Below are positions 41,250 through 51,218 of a DNA stretch of 64,000 bases, one piece after another. How positions within the stretch are numbered: the stretch's first letter is position 1; the number at the start of each line of letters is the position of its first letter. Where the stretch lies: assembly GCF_031458395.1 (NCBI RefSeq), contig NZ_JAVDYJ010000001.1, forward strand, positions 372,001 through 436,000, given 5' to 3'. A program made the translations under genes and the position numbers. The stretch comes from Enteractinococcus fodinae. Lineage in GTDB: Bacteria; Actinomycetota; Actinomycetes; Actinomycetales; Micrococcaceae. The notes beneath the pieces were generated by a model. That model did no database searches. It was not told the DNA's origin and was given only the letters and a program-made list of their open reading frames with translations.

Positions 41250-42383
41250 CTAGGAGTAGCGCAGCGAGCTGATCATCGGGCACTCAAACGGGTCGCGGGC
41301 CGATAGGCCGACCTTATTGAGATAGCGGATGACCGAGCCATACGACTCACGGACCGTGGCGACCGTGTAGGGAATCTGATGCTCGGCACAGTATTTGCGC
41401 ACGATCTGTGAGACCGCGTGCAGGTTTGGTCGCGGCATGGAAGGGAACAGGTGGTGTTCGACCTGATAGTTGAGCCCGCCATAGACCACTGACAGCACGT
41501 GGTTGCCCCATCGGCTGCGCGCCATAACATTGCGACTGGTCATGACCTGTCGGGTGAAGAAATCAATGCGTGCAGTCTTGGGTACCATTGGCATGCCCTT
41601 GTGGTTGGGCGCAAAGGAGCCACCCATGTACACGCCAAACACCGCAAGCTGTACGCCGACAAATGCCAGGGCGATACCCCACGGCAGGAAGATAAACAGT
41701 ACGCCCAGGTAGAGCGCGATCCGCGCTGCGATGGTCGTGAGCTCACGCCAGCGACGCTTCACTCGGGGTGCCACGAACAGGTACTTGATCGATTGATAGT
41801 GCAGGTTGAGCCCTTCCAGCGTTAACAGCGGGAAGAAAAGGTAACCCTGGCGTTCGGTGATCCACCGCAGGAAACCGGTCTGGCGTTGCGCATCAACCGG
41901 TTGGAATGAAATTGTGTCCCATTCAATATCGGGGTCTTTACCGATCGTGTTCGGGGTGGCGTGGTGGCGGTTGTGCTTATTGAGCCACCACTGGTAACTG
42001 ATCCCCACTACCGCGTTGGCCAGGAATCGACCAAGTTTGTCGTTGGCTTTGCCCGAAGACAGAATCTGTCGGTGAGCAGCCTCGTGGGCCAGAAAAGCAA
42101 ATTGCGTCAAAACGACACCCAGCGCTGCGGCCATGAGGAGCTGAAGCCAGCTGTCGCCCAACAGGATAACCCCGGTGGTGATACCGCCCAGCGCGAGCGT
42201 GAGGACACCGATCGTGATCAGGTAGTAACCTCGCCGTCGACCGGTCAGCCCTGCCTCACGGACGAGATCTTTGATATGGAAAAAGGTTTTGGGATCACCC
42301 GGACGGATGGTGTCTTCCGTAGGGTCTGGGGAAGCTTGCCGAAGAGATCCGGCAGTAGAAGAGGTGCTGCTCAAATATGTCAT
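41250..42383 (-). CDS. Membrane fatty acid desaturase (acyl-CoA/front-end type)
   Basis: About 377 residues. The three His boxes are present: HEAAH (AFLAHEAAHRQIL), HNRHH (NKHNRHHATPN) and QVEHHLFP near the C-terminus. This Q-x-x-H-H form is typical of linoleoyl-CoA-type and delta-6-like desaturases with a di-iron centre. Four membrane segments are visible. I place the start at 42383; a codon at 42464 adds an unconserved Cys-rich stretch. Membrane lipid desaturation suits cold or salt adaptation. Monocistronic. Confidence 0.88.
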   Translation of the reverse strand: MTYLSSTSSTAGSLRQASPDPTEDTIRPGDPKTFFHIKDLVREAGLTGRRRGYYLITIGVLTLALGGITTGVILLGDSWLQLLMAAALGVVLTQFAFLAHEAAHRQILSSGKANDKLGRFLANAVVGISYQWWLNKHNRHHATPNTIGKDPDIEWDTISFQPVDAQRQTGFLRWITERQGYLFFPLLTLEGLNLHYQSIKYLFVAPRVKRRWRELTTIAARIALYLGVLFIFLPWGIALAFVGVQLAVFGVYMGGSFAPNHKGMPMVPKTARIDFFTRQVMTSRNVMARSRWGNHVLSVVYGGLNYQVEHHLFPSMPRPNLHAVSQIVRKYCAEHQIPYTVATVRESYGSVIRYLNKVGLSARDPFECPMISSLRYS

Positions 42384-42498
42384 CCTTGTAATGCAGCCGG
42401 CGACCCTTGAGTCGAAAGCTCCGAAAATCTCGGAGCCACTAATCATGCAGTCTACGTGGTTCACACCACACGCGCACGCGATGAGTCTGATATGGCCA

Positions 42499-43230
42499 TC
42501 AGTGAACCTGGAATCCCATGGCGTAGGGCACCTGCGAGACCCGGCCTTGTTCGGCCAGCATGCCTGGGATGAAATCTTGTGGCGCTGGATGCTCCGGTAG
42601 ATCTGCCAAGTAGTGTTCGTGAGCAGCCAGGGAAGCCACGGGCTTGTCCACCGCGGTTCGGCTGATCTCTAGGTAGTGACTCGGCTCGGTGCCGGTCAGT
42701 AAAAGGGTCGAGATCTCCCACGGGATGACCTGCTCATCGAGTTGTTCGGTGTAGAGCCACCGGTTACCGGCATCCCGAACCGCGTCGATCGTGGCGAGCC
42801 CAACGGCACGATGGTCGGCATGGTCCAAGCCCCAGGGCACAACCAGCTCGCCGGCGCCGCTGATGACGACGTCGGGCTGGAAGACTCGAATTTCCCCCGC
42901 AATTGCACGGCGTAACTCGATACCGTATTCCACTAGGCCGTCGGGGAAATCCAGGATGCGCAAATGCTCGACGCCGACAATCTCGCAGGCATTGCGCTGT
43001 TCTTGTGCCCGGATCCGCCGCGCTTCTTCGGGTGGCCGCTGCATGCCGGCCTCGCCGGCCGTCGCTAACACGTACCCCACCTCGACCCCGCGGTCGGTCC
43101 ACATAGAAACGGCCGCAGAGGTGCCATATTCTGCGTCATCGGGATGGGCTAGCACCACCAGGACGCGTTTGAAGTCTTGATCTTGCAGTGGGGTCAGTGG
43201 CGCAGTGGAAGCATCATCGTGAGTAGTCAT
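42499..43230 (-). CDS. PIG-L family deacetylase
   Basis: 243 residues with the LmbE/PIG-L zinc motifs: VLVVLAHPDDAEYG near residue 27 (H-P-D-D) and GLDHADHRAVG near 137. These enzymes remove N-acetyl groups from glucosamine conjugates; relatives include MshB and Mca of mycothiol metabolism, but a clear assignment to those is not possible from the sequence. TAGAGT ends 6 bases before the ATG (leaderless layout), although the intervening GGGGG could also act as a weak ribosome site. Confidence 0.85.
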   Translation of the reverse strand: MTTHDDASTAPLTPLQDQDFKRVLVVLAHPDDAEYGTSAAVSMWTDRGVEVGYVLATAGEAGMQRPPEEARRIRAQEQRNACEIVGVEHLRILDFPDGLVEYGIELRRAIAGEIRVFQPDVVISGAGELVVPWGLDHADHRAVGLATIDAVRDAGNRWLYTEQLDEQVIPWEISTLLLTGTEPSHYLEISRTAVDKPVASLAAHEHYLADLPEHPAPQDFIPGMLAEQGRVSQVPYAMGFQVH

Positions 43231-43282
43231 GCCCCCACTCTACGAGCCGGATCATGCAGCGACTAGAGACACCAGCGGGTGG

Positions 43283-43603
43283 TTAGGATACGGCCATTTC
43301 CCCAAGTTCGTGCCACTGATCGTCCTCGACCTGCATATTGCGTACCTTCGGGGTTTCCTGCAGCAACGGGGGTAGATCTTGCTGGGCTTTTTTGAAGTGG
43401 TCCGAGGTGACGTGGGCTTCTGCTGCGTCGTCTTTGAACGCTTCGAGCAGCACATATTCGTTGGGGTCGTCAATGCTGCGTGACCACTCAAACCACAGAC
43501 AGCCGGGTTCGCTGCGGCTGGCTTCAGTGAATTCCCGAGCGTGCTCGGGCCACTGGTCAGCATATTCTGGTTTGACCTTGAATTTCGCGGCGATAAAAAT
43601 CAT
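43283..43603 (-). CDS. Putative quinol monooxygenase, ABM fold
   Basis: 106 residues of the YgiN-like class: MIFIAAKFKVKPEYADQWPEHAREFTEASRSEPGCLWFEWSRSIDDPNEYVLLEAFKDDAAEAHVTSDHF matches strand order and the E-P-G-C-x-x-(F/Y)-x-x-x-x-x-x-x-(D/N)-P motif. GAGGAG lies 8 bases before the ATG. Solitary; a role in quinone or aromatic metabolism is plausible because catA is nearby, but this is inference. Confidence 0.85.
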   Translation of the reverse strand: MIFIAAKFKVKPEYADQWPEHAREFTEASRSEPGCLWFEWSRSIDDPNEYVLLEAFKDDAAEAHVTSDHFKKAQQDLPPLLQETPKVRNMQVEDDQWHELGEMAVS

Positions 43604-43844
43604 CGTGTTGTCTCCTCGTGAACAGTAGTGCGCGAGCTCTTCGCGTCGCTTTCTAGCATGACACTCTGACCTGGTGGTTTGAAGTTCAAGTGCGCCAGGC
43701 CTCCCAATCCCCCGGTATATATACGCCTGAGGTACTAATGGGTATGTCTCTAGTATTTAAAAGATCTGAAAAGAGCGGGTATGCTAACTCCAAACAGCGT
43801 GACGGTGATCACCGGTTCTTGAGGTTGCCGTCGAAGGAGTGAAA

Positions 43845-45437
43845 ATGTTTATTGTCCCCACCGAGATCGCAGCCGCCACCTCGACGCCCGACCTTGAAAA
43901 GGCGCGACGACAGGCCGCGAGCTGGCGTTCTAAAGATATGGGGATCGCGGAGAAGTACCTCACCGATGCGGCGTTAGCTGACTTGTTGAAGGTAGCAAAG
44001 GAACTCGACCACGATTCCTTCGGTCGCACCGTTGCCGCCGTCCAAGACGCCCGCAGCGGAAATTTCCAACCTATTCCGCACATCGACTCCGCTGCAGAGA
44101 TGTTCCGCGAGTTCTTAAAGGCCGATCTCATCGATGGCTGGCTTTATGTTCAAGAGCCCGACGGATACGTGCACCCATACTTAGTCATCAAGATTGAACA
44201 TGAACAAGCGGATCGCACCCGCGAAGCACGCATCAAAATTACGATGGAAGCCGACAATCCCACCGTCAAGCGTCCCTCCCGTGCTCCGCGCGTGCTGTAT
44301 TTTGAAGACTCCGAGCTGGTCGGCAAAACCCCGGTAGAGGTTCTGACACGCCACCGCGTCTATAAAGAAACCGAAAGCTTAAAAGCCGAATACCAGCAGC
44401 GCCGAGACGAGTTCCAAGAGCTTATTGATCACGGCTTTGGGAAGCAGTATGTCTTTACCGGTCGCGCTATCCGCACCGAAGACTTCCGCTCGGCCAAAGA
44501 GCGCACCGAACGCAAAGTTGTCCACGATGTTGCCCCCGGCGAGATCGCACCGTTGCGCATGGTCACCGCATCTACACTGTTTGATGAGGGCGAGCATGGC
44601 GCTGTACCAGTCGTGACAGCTGTCCGGGTCTTTGACCTGTCAGCCCAGGATTACCTGGACGTCAACACCGCCGATCTGACCGAATATGTCTACGACAAAG
44701 ATCTCAAAGACAAGCTCATCCTGCCCGCTGACCAGCGCGAGCTGCTCGATATCCTCACCACCGATATCAGCGTATTCACCGGTGACATCATCGAAGGCAA
44801 ATCCTCCGGCAACGTTATCTTGGCCCGTGGACGTCCCGGCGTCGGGAAGACCCTGACCGCGGAAGTCTATGCCGAAGTGGTCGGCAAACCGCTGTACTCT
44901 ATTCACACCGGTTCGCTGGGCATCACCGCTGAATATGTCCGGCAGAACCTCGAAGAGATTTTCGAGCGCGCTAAGCGTTGGGATGCGGTCCTGCTTCTGG
45001 ACGAAGCCGACGTGTTTGTTCTAGAGCGCGGATTCGATCTGGCGCAAAACGCGATTGTCGCCGAGTTCCTGCGCACGCTGGAGTACTACGACGGCCTGCT
45101 GTTTTTGACGACCAACCGAGTTCATGGAGTCGACGAAGCGATCCTGGCCCGGTGTGCCGCGGTCATTGATTACCAGCCGCCCAACCGAGACGACGCCCGT
45201 AAGATCTGGCAAACCCTGGCCGCCGAGCACGGTATTAGCCTGGACACTCAGCTGCTCGAGGACCTGCTGTATGCATATGACGGGATTACCCCGCGAGATA
45301 TTAAAATGGTGTTGCGCCTTGCCTTACGGATGGCCAAACATCGCGGCGTCGAGTTGTCCATGGAGGTGTTTGCTGCTGCGGCACGGTTCCGCGGTCTGAC
45401 ACCCCACACTGAGCTGGAACATTCTTCAACGAACTAA
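43845..45437 (+). CDS. AAA+ ATPase with a long N-terminal domain
   Basis: About 530 residues. The N-terminal ~300 residues are unrecognised, soluble and rich in charged residues. The ATPase core (~300-500) has Walker A ARGRPGVGKTLTAE, Walker B VLLLDEADVFV, sensor 1 LFLTTNR and the arginine-finger region LARCAAVIDYQPPNRDDARK. This is the remodelling/activase style of AAA+ protein. The start is ATG 43845, with AAGGAG 5 bases upstream; an in-frame GTG lies 2 codons earlier. It precedes catechol dioxygenase by 74 bases and may be co-transcribed, so it might activate or remodel that enzyme (inference). Confidence 0.8.
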   Translation: MFIVPTEIAAATSTPDLEKARRQAASWRSKDMGIAEKYLTDAALADLLKVAKELDHDSFGRTVAAVQDARSGNFQPIPHIDSAAEMFREFLKADLIDGWLYVQEPDGYVHPYLVIKIEHEQADRTREARIKITMEADNPTVKRPSRAPRVLYFEDSELVGKTPVEVLTRHRVYKETESLKAEYQQRRDEFQELIDHGFGKQYVFTGRAIRTEDFRSAKERTERKVVHDVAPGEIAPLRMVTASTLFDEGEHGAVPVVTAVRVFDLSAQDYLDVNTADLTEYVYDKDLKDKLILPADQRELLDILTTDISVFTGDIIEGKSSGNVILARGRPGVGKTLTAEVYAEVVGKPLYSIHTGSLGITAEYVRQNLEEIFERAKRWDAVLLLDEADVFVLERGFDLAQNAIVAEFLRTLEYYDGLLFLTTNRVHGVDEAILARCAAVIDYQPPNRDDARKIWQTLAAEHGISLDTQLLEDLLYAYDGITPRDIKMVLRLALRMAKHRGVELSMEVFAAAARFRGLTPHTELEHSSTN

Positions 45438-45487
45438 TTTTTGTCCATAGCCATTGCTTAGCCAGGTGGAGTCCGAGCCTGGCGTAG

Positions 45488-46381
<894 letters not shown>

Positions 46382-46423
46382 GCAATCAATGGTCGTAAGC
46401 TCTTATTAGAGTGAAGCCATAGC

Positions 46424-46459
46424 AAAAGGAGCGGAGTGATCCGCTCCTTTTGTGTTTTT
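46424..46459 (+). terminator. Terminator of catA
   Basis: Perfect 11-bp stem AAAAGGAGCGG, loop AGTGAT, then the complement, followed by GTGTTTTT. Confidence 0.85.
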
Positions 46460-46620
46460 AACATTGTTGCCCACGTGGGTAGCGCCCCCACCCACCAACC
46501 GGAGCCTTCGATCGTCCTGAACAAATTGTGTTGGGGCCTCGGGGTGCCAGCGCGATCGTGCCGGATGCGGACAAATCTCAGCTGAGCTCGGCACCATCGC
46601 TAAGCGTTGACCGCCCCCAT

Positions 46621-46647
46621 TTAACTGGTCTTTAACTGGTCGGTAAG
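46621..46647. promoter_or_regulatory. Three 11-bp spaced TTAAC/GTAAG repeats
   Basis: TTAAC at 46621, TTAAC at 46632 and GTAAG at 46643 have a strict 11-base period; the first two units are identical over 11 bases (TTTAACTGGTC). The pattern N-TAA(C/G)-N6 is the same as the ATAAC array before ectA at 4802. This suggests the same OmpR-family regulator, such as MtrA or GlnR. It is 240 bases after catA and 1.1 kb before the synthetase gene, so its target is unclear. Confidence 0.4.
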
Positions 46648-47508
46648 GAACGTACTACACACCGGATCGAATGTGGTCTTGGCTCTTAAAAGTAGTGGGC
46701 GGCCTGCTGAGGCGCGAGCTACTGATTAGGCACCCAGGTTTGTATCGCCATCGTTGTGGCGTCCCGCGCGCAAGACAGTGTGTTCGCCGGACGGTTTCCC
46801 CGAAGAAACAGGCCTTTGTCTGAATGACCTCCATACGGAGCTAGCCTGGAGCCGGGCCGTTATCGCGGGAGAAAAGCGAGAGTAGAACTCATATCTGCCA
46901 TGTGCACACGGCCTACGCTCGCATAATCCCGTCAGCACCGAAATTGCTCAACAGATTCTTCCGGCTGTGTTTACACCCGGTTGCCCTCGGACGGCAGCGA
47001 CTCAGAAGAGTGCTTTAGAAACCCGGCCGCAAATTGTTGAAAGTTTTCAACTCTCTTGCAAGATATCCGCCGCTACTCCAGCGAAGATCCGGCCTATTTG
47101 GTTTGCCCCAAGTATCCAATGGAAAAAGCATGCCCATGCGAGCAGTCGCTGTTCGCTCCTAGGGAATCTGCGCCTGGGTTCTCGAAACCAAATTGCGTGA
47201 TTTTCCATTTTCCACTCAAAACCCTTCGCAATTTTGTTCAAAAGTCCTGCGCTCATCCGGTTGTTGAATACAAAGCTTGGAGTGATGACCTACATCACAT
47301 TAATGGTCTCGCAGAGAGTTGCCAGGGTCCTGAGAGGGCGGGTGCGCTTGCCAGCTAGGCTGCGGTAGCTCTATTGCCCCTAATCAGCCTGGCATTGCAG
47401 GCTTAGTGCGGGGCGCGTGGGCTTCGAGGAGGCGGTGGCGGGCGCTGAGTTCCGACGCGCATCGAAGTTTCAATGCAAAGAATCTCTATATGTCAACTAT
47501 TTTCAAAA

Positions 47509-47526
47509 CCAGAACGATTGTTCCTG
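47509..47526. promoter_or_regulatory. Element shared with the sox upstream region
   Basis: CCAGAACGATTGT (47509-47521) is identical to 27063-27075 upstream of soxB. Here it extends into an imperfect dyad, AGAAC-GATT-GTTCCT. It lies 200 bases before the synthetase gene. A common regulator for both operons is inferred. Confidence 0.4.
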
Positions 47527-47726
47527 TATGCCTAACATGAGTTTCGAGGTCTGTCTAGCCCTAATTGACCCTGAACTTCCGCATGGTTATGCGGTTGACA
47601 GTGCTGAAAGCGGGTGGAAAAGTAGCCTTGCATCACTGAGTGGACCTCGGACATTTTTGTCTAAAAGCGCTCTGTGTTCACCCTGAACGAAGAGACCTTG
47701 AGTCGCACATCTTGGAGGAGCCATCC

Positions 47727-49121
47727 ATGGCACAGCCCGAAACCGTAGAAGACGTCAAAAGACTGATCGAAGAACACGAGATCGAATTTATTTTCGCCTC
47801 ATTCACTGAGGTGCAGGGGAAATCCAGCGCCAAGCTCGTTCCGGCCAACCAGGTCGATGCACTGTTTTCAGAGGGTGTTGGTTTTGCTGGCTTCGCCGCA
47901 GGACACATCGGCCAGGGACCACAGAGCCCCGACGTCGAGATCATTCCGGATCCAAAAACTTTCCGCATCGTGCCCTGGAAAAAGGGTCTCGCCCACGTCA
48001 TCGGTGACGTCACCGTCGAAGGCAAGCCATGGGAGTACTGCCCACGCACGATCTTGAAGAACCAGATGAAAAAAGCTGAAGAGCAGGGCTACGTCTTCAA
48101 GCTCGGCTTCGAAGCTGAATTCATGCTGGTCGACTACAACGAAGACGGCGAGCTGCGGGTGGCTGATAAATACGACAACTGGCCACGCCCGTGCTACGAC
48201 GTCAAAGCTCTAACCCGCCAGTATGAACTGATGACCCGCCTGTCCAAGTACGTTTCGGAACTCGGCTGGGAAAACTACGCCGTTGACCACGAAGATGGCA
48301 ACGGTCAGTTCGAAATCAACGTCACCTTCGCTGATGCTCTCGAGACCGCTGACCGCGCGATCTTCTTCCGCTACATGGTCGATTCCCTGGCCGAAGAATA
48401 CGGCATGATCGCCACCTTCATGCCCAAACCATTCACCGACAACACCGGTAATGGCTTCCACTACACCATGAGCCTGTGGGACGCAGAAACCGACGAAAAC
48501 CTGTTCTTGGACGAAAACGACCCACGCGGTCTGGATCTCTCTGAACTGGGCTACAACTTCGTGGCCGGTATTCTCGAGCACGCCCGCGGCTATACCGCCA
48601 TGGTCGCTCCGACGGTGAACTCGTATAAGCGACTCAAGGCCGGCACCGAAACCATCCGCACCTGGGTTCCCGTGGCCATCACCTATGGTGGCAACAACCG
48701 CACGCAAATGATGCGTATCGCACGGTCCGGCGCTATCGAAGACCGCACCCCAGACTTCTCCGGAAGCCCCTACCTGGGCTTCACCGCGGCCTTAGCCGCC
48801 GGCATGGACGGAGTGAATCGCAAGCTCGATCCGGGCGAACCCAACGACATGGACCTCTACATCGCACCGTGGCAAGAAATTAAGCGCCGCGGTATCCAAA
48901 TGTTGCCACACTCGCTGATGGAATCAGTGCACTACCTGGGCCAAGACCAGGTGCTGCGCGAAGCCTTTGGTCAGGTCCCGGTCGATGGCCCATACGGTGA
49001 GCCATCGGATGAGACCGAAGCCTTCGTCGACTACTACGCGCGCATCAAACGCGAAGAATACCACGACGTCACCGACGTGGTGACCTCCCATGAAATTAGC
49101 CGCTACCTGCGCTTCCCATAA
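47727..49121 (+). CDS. GlnT/GMAS-type glutamate-amine ligase (glutamine synthetase family)
   Basis: 464 residues of the glutamine-synthetase fold. Landmarks: FEAEFMLVD (first Glu pair of the metal site), DHEDGNGQFEINV (second), FMPKPFTDNTGNGFHYTMSLWD (NGSGxHxHxS-like), VAPTVNSYKRL (N-S-Y-K-R), and GGNNRTQMMRI (ATP/glutamate site). Sequence and context (Rh channel, Glx-type amidotransferase genes) place it with the GlnT/gamma-glutamylmethylamide synthetase group rather than housekeeping GlnA. It ligates ammonia or methylamine to glutamate; which one is not decidable here. The start is ATG 47727, with GGAGGAG 6 bases upstream. First gene of the operon. Confidence 0.85.
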   Translation: MAQPETVEDVKRLIEEHEIEFIFASFTEVQGKSSAKLVPANQVDALFSEGVGFAGFAAGHIGQGPQSPDVEIIPDPKTFRIVPWKKGLAHVIGDVTVEGKPWEYCPRTILKNQMKKAEEQGYVFKLGFEAEFMLVDYNEDGELRVADKYDNWPRPCYDVKALTRQYELMTRLSKYVSELGWENYAVDHEDGNGQFEINVTFADALETADRAIFFRYMVDSLAEEYGMIATFMPKPFTDNTGNGFHYTMSLWDAETDENLFLDENDPRGLDLSELGYNFVAGILEHARGYTAMVAPTVNSYKRLKAGTETIRTWVPVAITYGGNNRTQMMRIARSGAIEDRTPDFSGSPYLGFTAALAAGMDGVNRKLDPGEPNDMDLYIAPWQEIKRRGIQMLPHSLMESVHYLGQDQVLREAFGQVPVDGPYGEPSDETEAFVDYYARIKREEYHDVTDVVTSHEISRYLRFP

Positions 49122-49162
49122 CCTGTAGCAGCGCTACGGTCTGATCCTAGGGACGTGACCTT

Positions 49163-50278
49163 ATGAATCTCCTCTCATCACTCATGCCTACCCTCCACAC
49201 CATGACCAACGTCGTCAACGACCAAACGGCCGAACTGTTCCAGTTCCACCGGGGTCAAGACGTGTTCTTCATGCTGATGCTGGTGGCCTTCCTCATGATG
49301 TTCATCCGCCGCTACGAATGGGGCGTCGCACTGGCCACGCTGTTAGTGTTTGCCACCTCATTCCCGCTGTACATGCTGGCCAACGTCGGCATCTTCGGCG
49401 CGGCAATCGATGTTGAACTCATCATCGGGGCGGCCTTCTGCGCGATCACCCTGGTGATTGCGATCGGGGTGTTCCTCGGCCATATCTCCACGATCGCCTA
49501 CCTTGTGGTCGGCGTGCTGTTCGTGCCCGGCTACATGCTCATCGAGTGGTTCATGTTTAGTTTCCTAGACGGAGTACTGGACGCCGGCGGCTCGATCCTG
49601 GTGCATATGTTCGCTGCATACTGGGGCTGGGGCGTCATTCTCGGCTTACGGAATAAAGCCGTCAATAATGAACCCGCGGCTACTAGTGTGCATTCTGTAT
49701 CCTTTGTGTGGTTAGCCTCCATGCTGCTGATGGTGCTGTGGCCTTCGTTCGTCACCGCACTGTTGCCGCCCGAAGACGTCATCCCAGGTATGGCCAATAC
49801 CTACCTGGCGATGGTGGCTTCAATACTGGCGACCTACCTGATACTTTGGGCCTTGAAACGCACCATTGATCCGTTAGTCTTCACGTACGCCATCCTTGCC
49901 GGTGGCGTGGCAATTGGAGCCAGCGTAGACCTAGCTACCCCGTTGCAGTCGTGGATTATCGGATTAGTGGCGGGCGCGGTATCGACACTTTCGTTCCTGT
50001 TCCTCGACGAATGGTTGCGGGACAAGACCGGAGTGTGGGACACCATGGGTGTGCACAACCTGCATGGCGTGCCCGGCATCGTTGGGGGATTGGTTCCCAT
50101 CGTGTTGGGCTTTGCCGGTGGCTCCCAGGCGGTAGCCGTGGTAGGCACCTTGGTTATCGGGTTGGTACTGGGCGTGATCGTGGGCTTGATCCTGCGACTG
50201 TTCCCAAGACCAACCGTGATGCTCGACGACGCAGAGGCGTTCCCCGCCGAAGAGATGCGCGCAACAGACCCTGCCTAG
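49163..50278 (+). CDS. Rh-type ammonium/methylammonium channel
   Basis: 371 residues with 11-12 membrane segments. The pore His pair is present: LDAGGSILVHMFAAYWGWG (first His) and TMGVHNLHGVPGIVGGL (second). The wording D-x-x-G-V-H-N-L-H-G-x-P-G is that of Rh glycoproteins rather than bacterial AmtB (G-V-H-G-V-G-G), so this is an Rh-like member, uncommon in bacteria. It conducts NH3 or methylamine. It lies 41 bases after the synthetase gene and 46 before the amidotransferase gene, so it is part of the same operon. It has no GlnK gene beside it. Confidence 0.85.
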   Translation: MNLLSSLMPTLHTMTNVVNDQTAELFQFHRGQDVFFMLMLVAFLMMFIRRYEWGVALATLLVFATSFPLYMLANVGIFGAAIDVELIIGAAFCAITLVIAIGVFLGHISTIAYLVVGVLFVPGYMLIEWFMFSFLDGVLDAGGSILVHMFAAYWGWGVILGLRNKAVNNEPAATSVHSVSFVWLASMLLMVLWPSFVTALLPPEDVIPGMANTYLAMVASILATYLILWALKRTIDPLVFTYAILAGGVAIGASVDLATPLQSWIIGLVAGAVSTLSFLFLDEWLRDKTGVWDTMGVHNLHGVPGIVGGLVPIVLGFAGGSQAVAVVGTLVIGLVLGVIVGLILRLFPRPTVMLDDAEAFPAEEMRATDPA

Positions 50279-50324
50279 CGCAGTACAACTATTCACAGTA
50301 AAGAAGAACATAGGAGGTTCATCC

Positions 50325-51218
50325 ATGTGTGGAATCGCTGGAATCCACCTGCGAGACGAATCGCTCGCTCCGCAGCTCGGTTCCTTCCTGCATGAGATGG
50401 TCGAAGGTATCGTCGTACGCGGCCCGGACTCAGCCGGGGTTGCGCTCTATGGTGATCGCGAACGTCTGCCGGAAGATTACTCATCCGTGTCCCTACTGGC
50501 AGCGCCGGGCGATATCAAAGAACGCCTAGTCGAGAAACTTCCCAATGACGCTGATGTGTCGGTGGAAGATATGTCCGACACCACGTTTATTCGCGCCAAA
50601 ATGAAAGCCGACGAACTGTTGCGGATCGTACGCGACGTCGCCCCGGAAGCCAGTGTCATCGGTAGCGGCGAGGACAGCATCATTTACAAAGGCATCGGCA
50701 ACCCGATGGATTTGCGCGACACCTACCGCCTGTCCGAAACCACCGGCTGGCAGGGCGTCATCCACACCCGACTGGCCACCGAATCCGCCGTGAGTGCCGC
50801 CGGTGCTCACCCGTACTCGGTCAACGGTCTGTCCATCGTGCACAACGGTTCCTTCTCCAACCACAACACGATCCGTCGTCAGTTGATGGAGGAGGGCTTG
50901 GAATTCGACTCCGAGAACGACACCGAAGTCGCCGCCCGTTTCGTGTCGTGGCGGATGCAACAAAAAGGCGACGACCTCGACACCGCCATGCGTCACCTCT
51001 CCGATACCTTCGACGGTTTCTACACCCTGCTGGTCACCACCGAAGATAGCTTTGCGGTGGTCCGCGACGAGTACGCGTGCAAACCCGTCATCATCGCAGA
51101 GCACCCGCAGTGGGTCGCCATGGCCTCGGAATTCCAAGCCATTGCTCACCTGCCGGGCATTGAAGACGCTGACATTTTCGAACCAGGGCCGGGGAAGGTG
51201 TACACATGGAATCGCTAA
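50325..51218 (+). CDS. Class II glutamine amidotransferase subunit (GlxB/MgsA-like)
   Basis: 297 residues. It begins MCGIAGIHLRDE, so the processed N-terminal Cys is the nucleophile. Typical PurF/GltB-like segments follow: IVVRGPDSAGVALYG, GWQGVIHTRLATESAVSAAGAHPYS, LSIVHNGSFSNHNTIR, ENDTEVAARFV and FAVVRDEYACKPVIIAE. It is a free-standing glutaminase domain of glutamate-synthase type. In the N-methylglutamate pathway the homologous MgsA handles gamma-glutamylmethylamide. AGGAGG lies before the ATG. Its 3' end overlaps the next gene by 13 bases. Confidence 0.88.
   Translation: MCGIAGIHLRDESLAPQLGSFLHEMVEGIVVRGPDSAGVALYGDRERLPEDYSSVSLLAAPGDIKERLVEKLPNDADVSVEDMSDTTFIRAKMKADELLRIVRDVAPEASVIGSGEDSIIYKGIGNPMDLRDTYRLSETTGWQGVIHTRLATESAVSAAGAHPYSVNGLSIVHNGSFSNHNTIRRQLMEEGLEFDSENDTEVAARFVSWRMQQKGDDLDTAMRHLSDTFDGFYTLLVTTEDSFAVVRDEYACKPVIIAEHPQWVAMASEFQAIAHLPGIEDADIFEPGPGKVYTWNR

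Larger units (their letters stand above)
46460..47726. other. Gene-free stretch of about 1.27 kb before the nitrogen operon
   Basis: No convincing gene on either strand: open frames here are short and have neither codon bias nor known motifs. It holds an 11-bp repeat array at 46621-46647, an AT-rich patch around 47040-47260, a small inverted repeat GCCTG-N6-CAGGC near 47390, and the shared element at 47509. It could be a decayed gene, a long leader or an RNA gene; I could not fold it. Confidence 0.5.

Noticed and set aside
46726-47256. Short open frames in the gap before the nitrogen operon
   Set aside because: No codon bias, no ribosome sites, no recognisable motifs on either strand.
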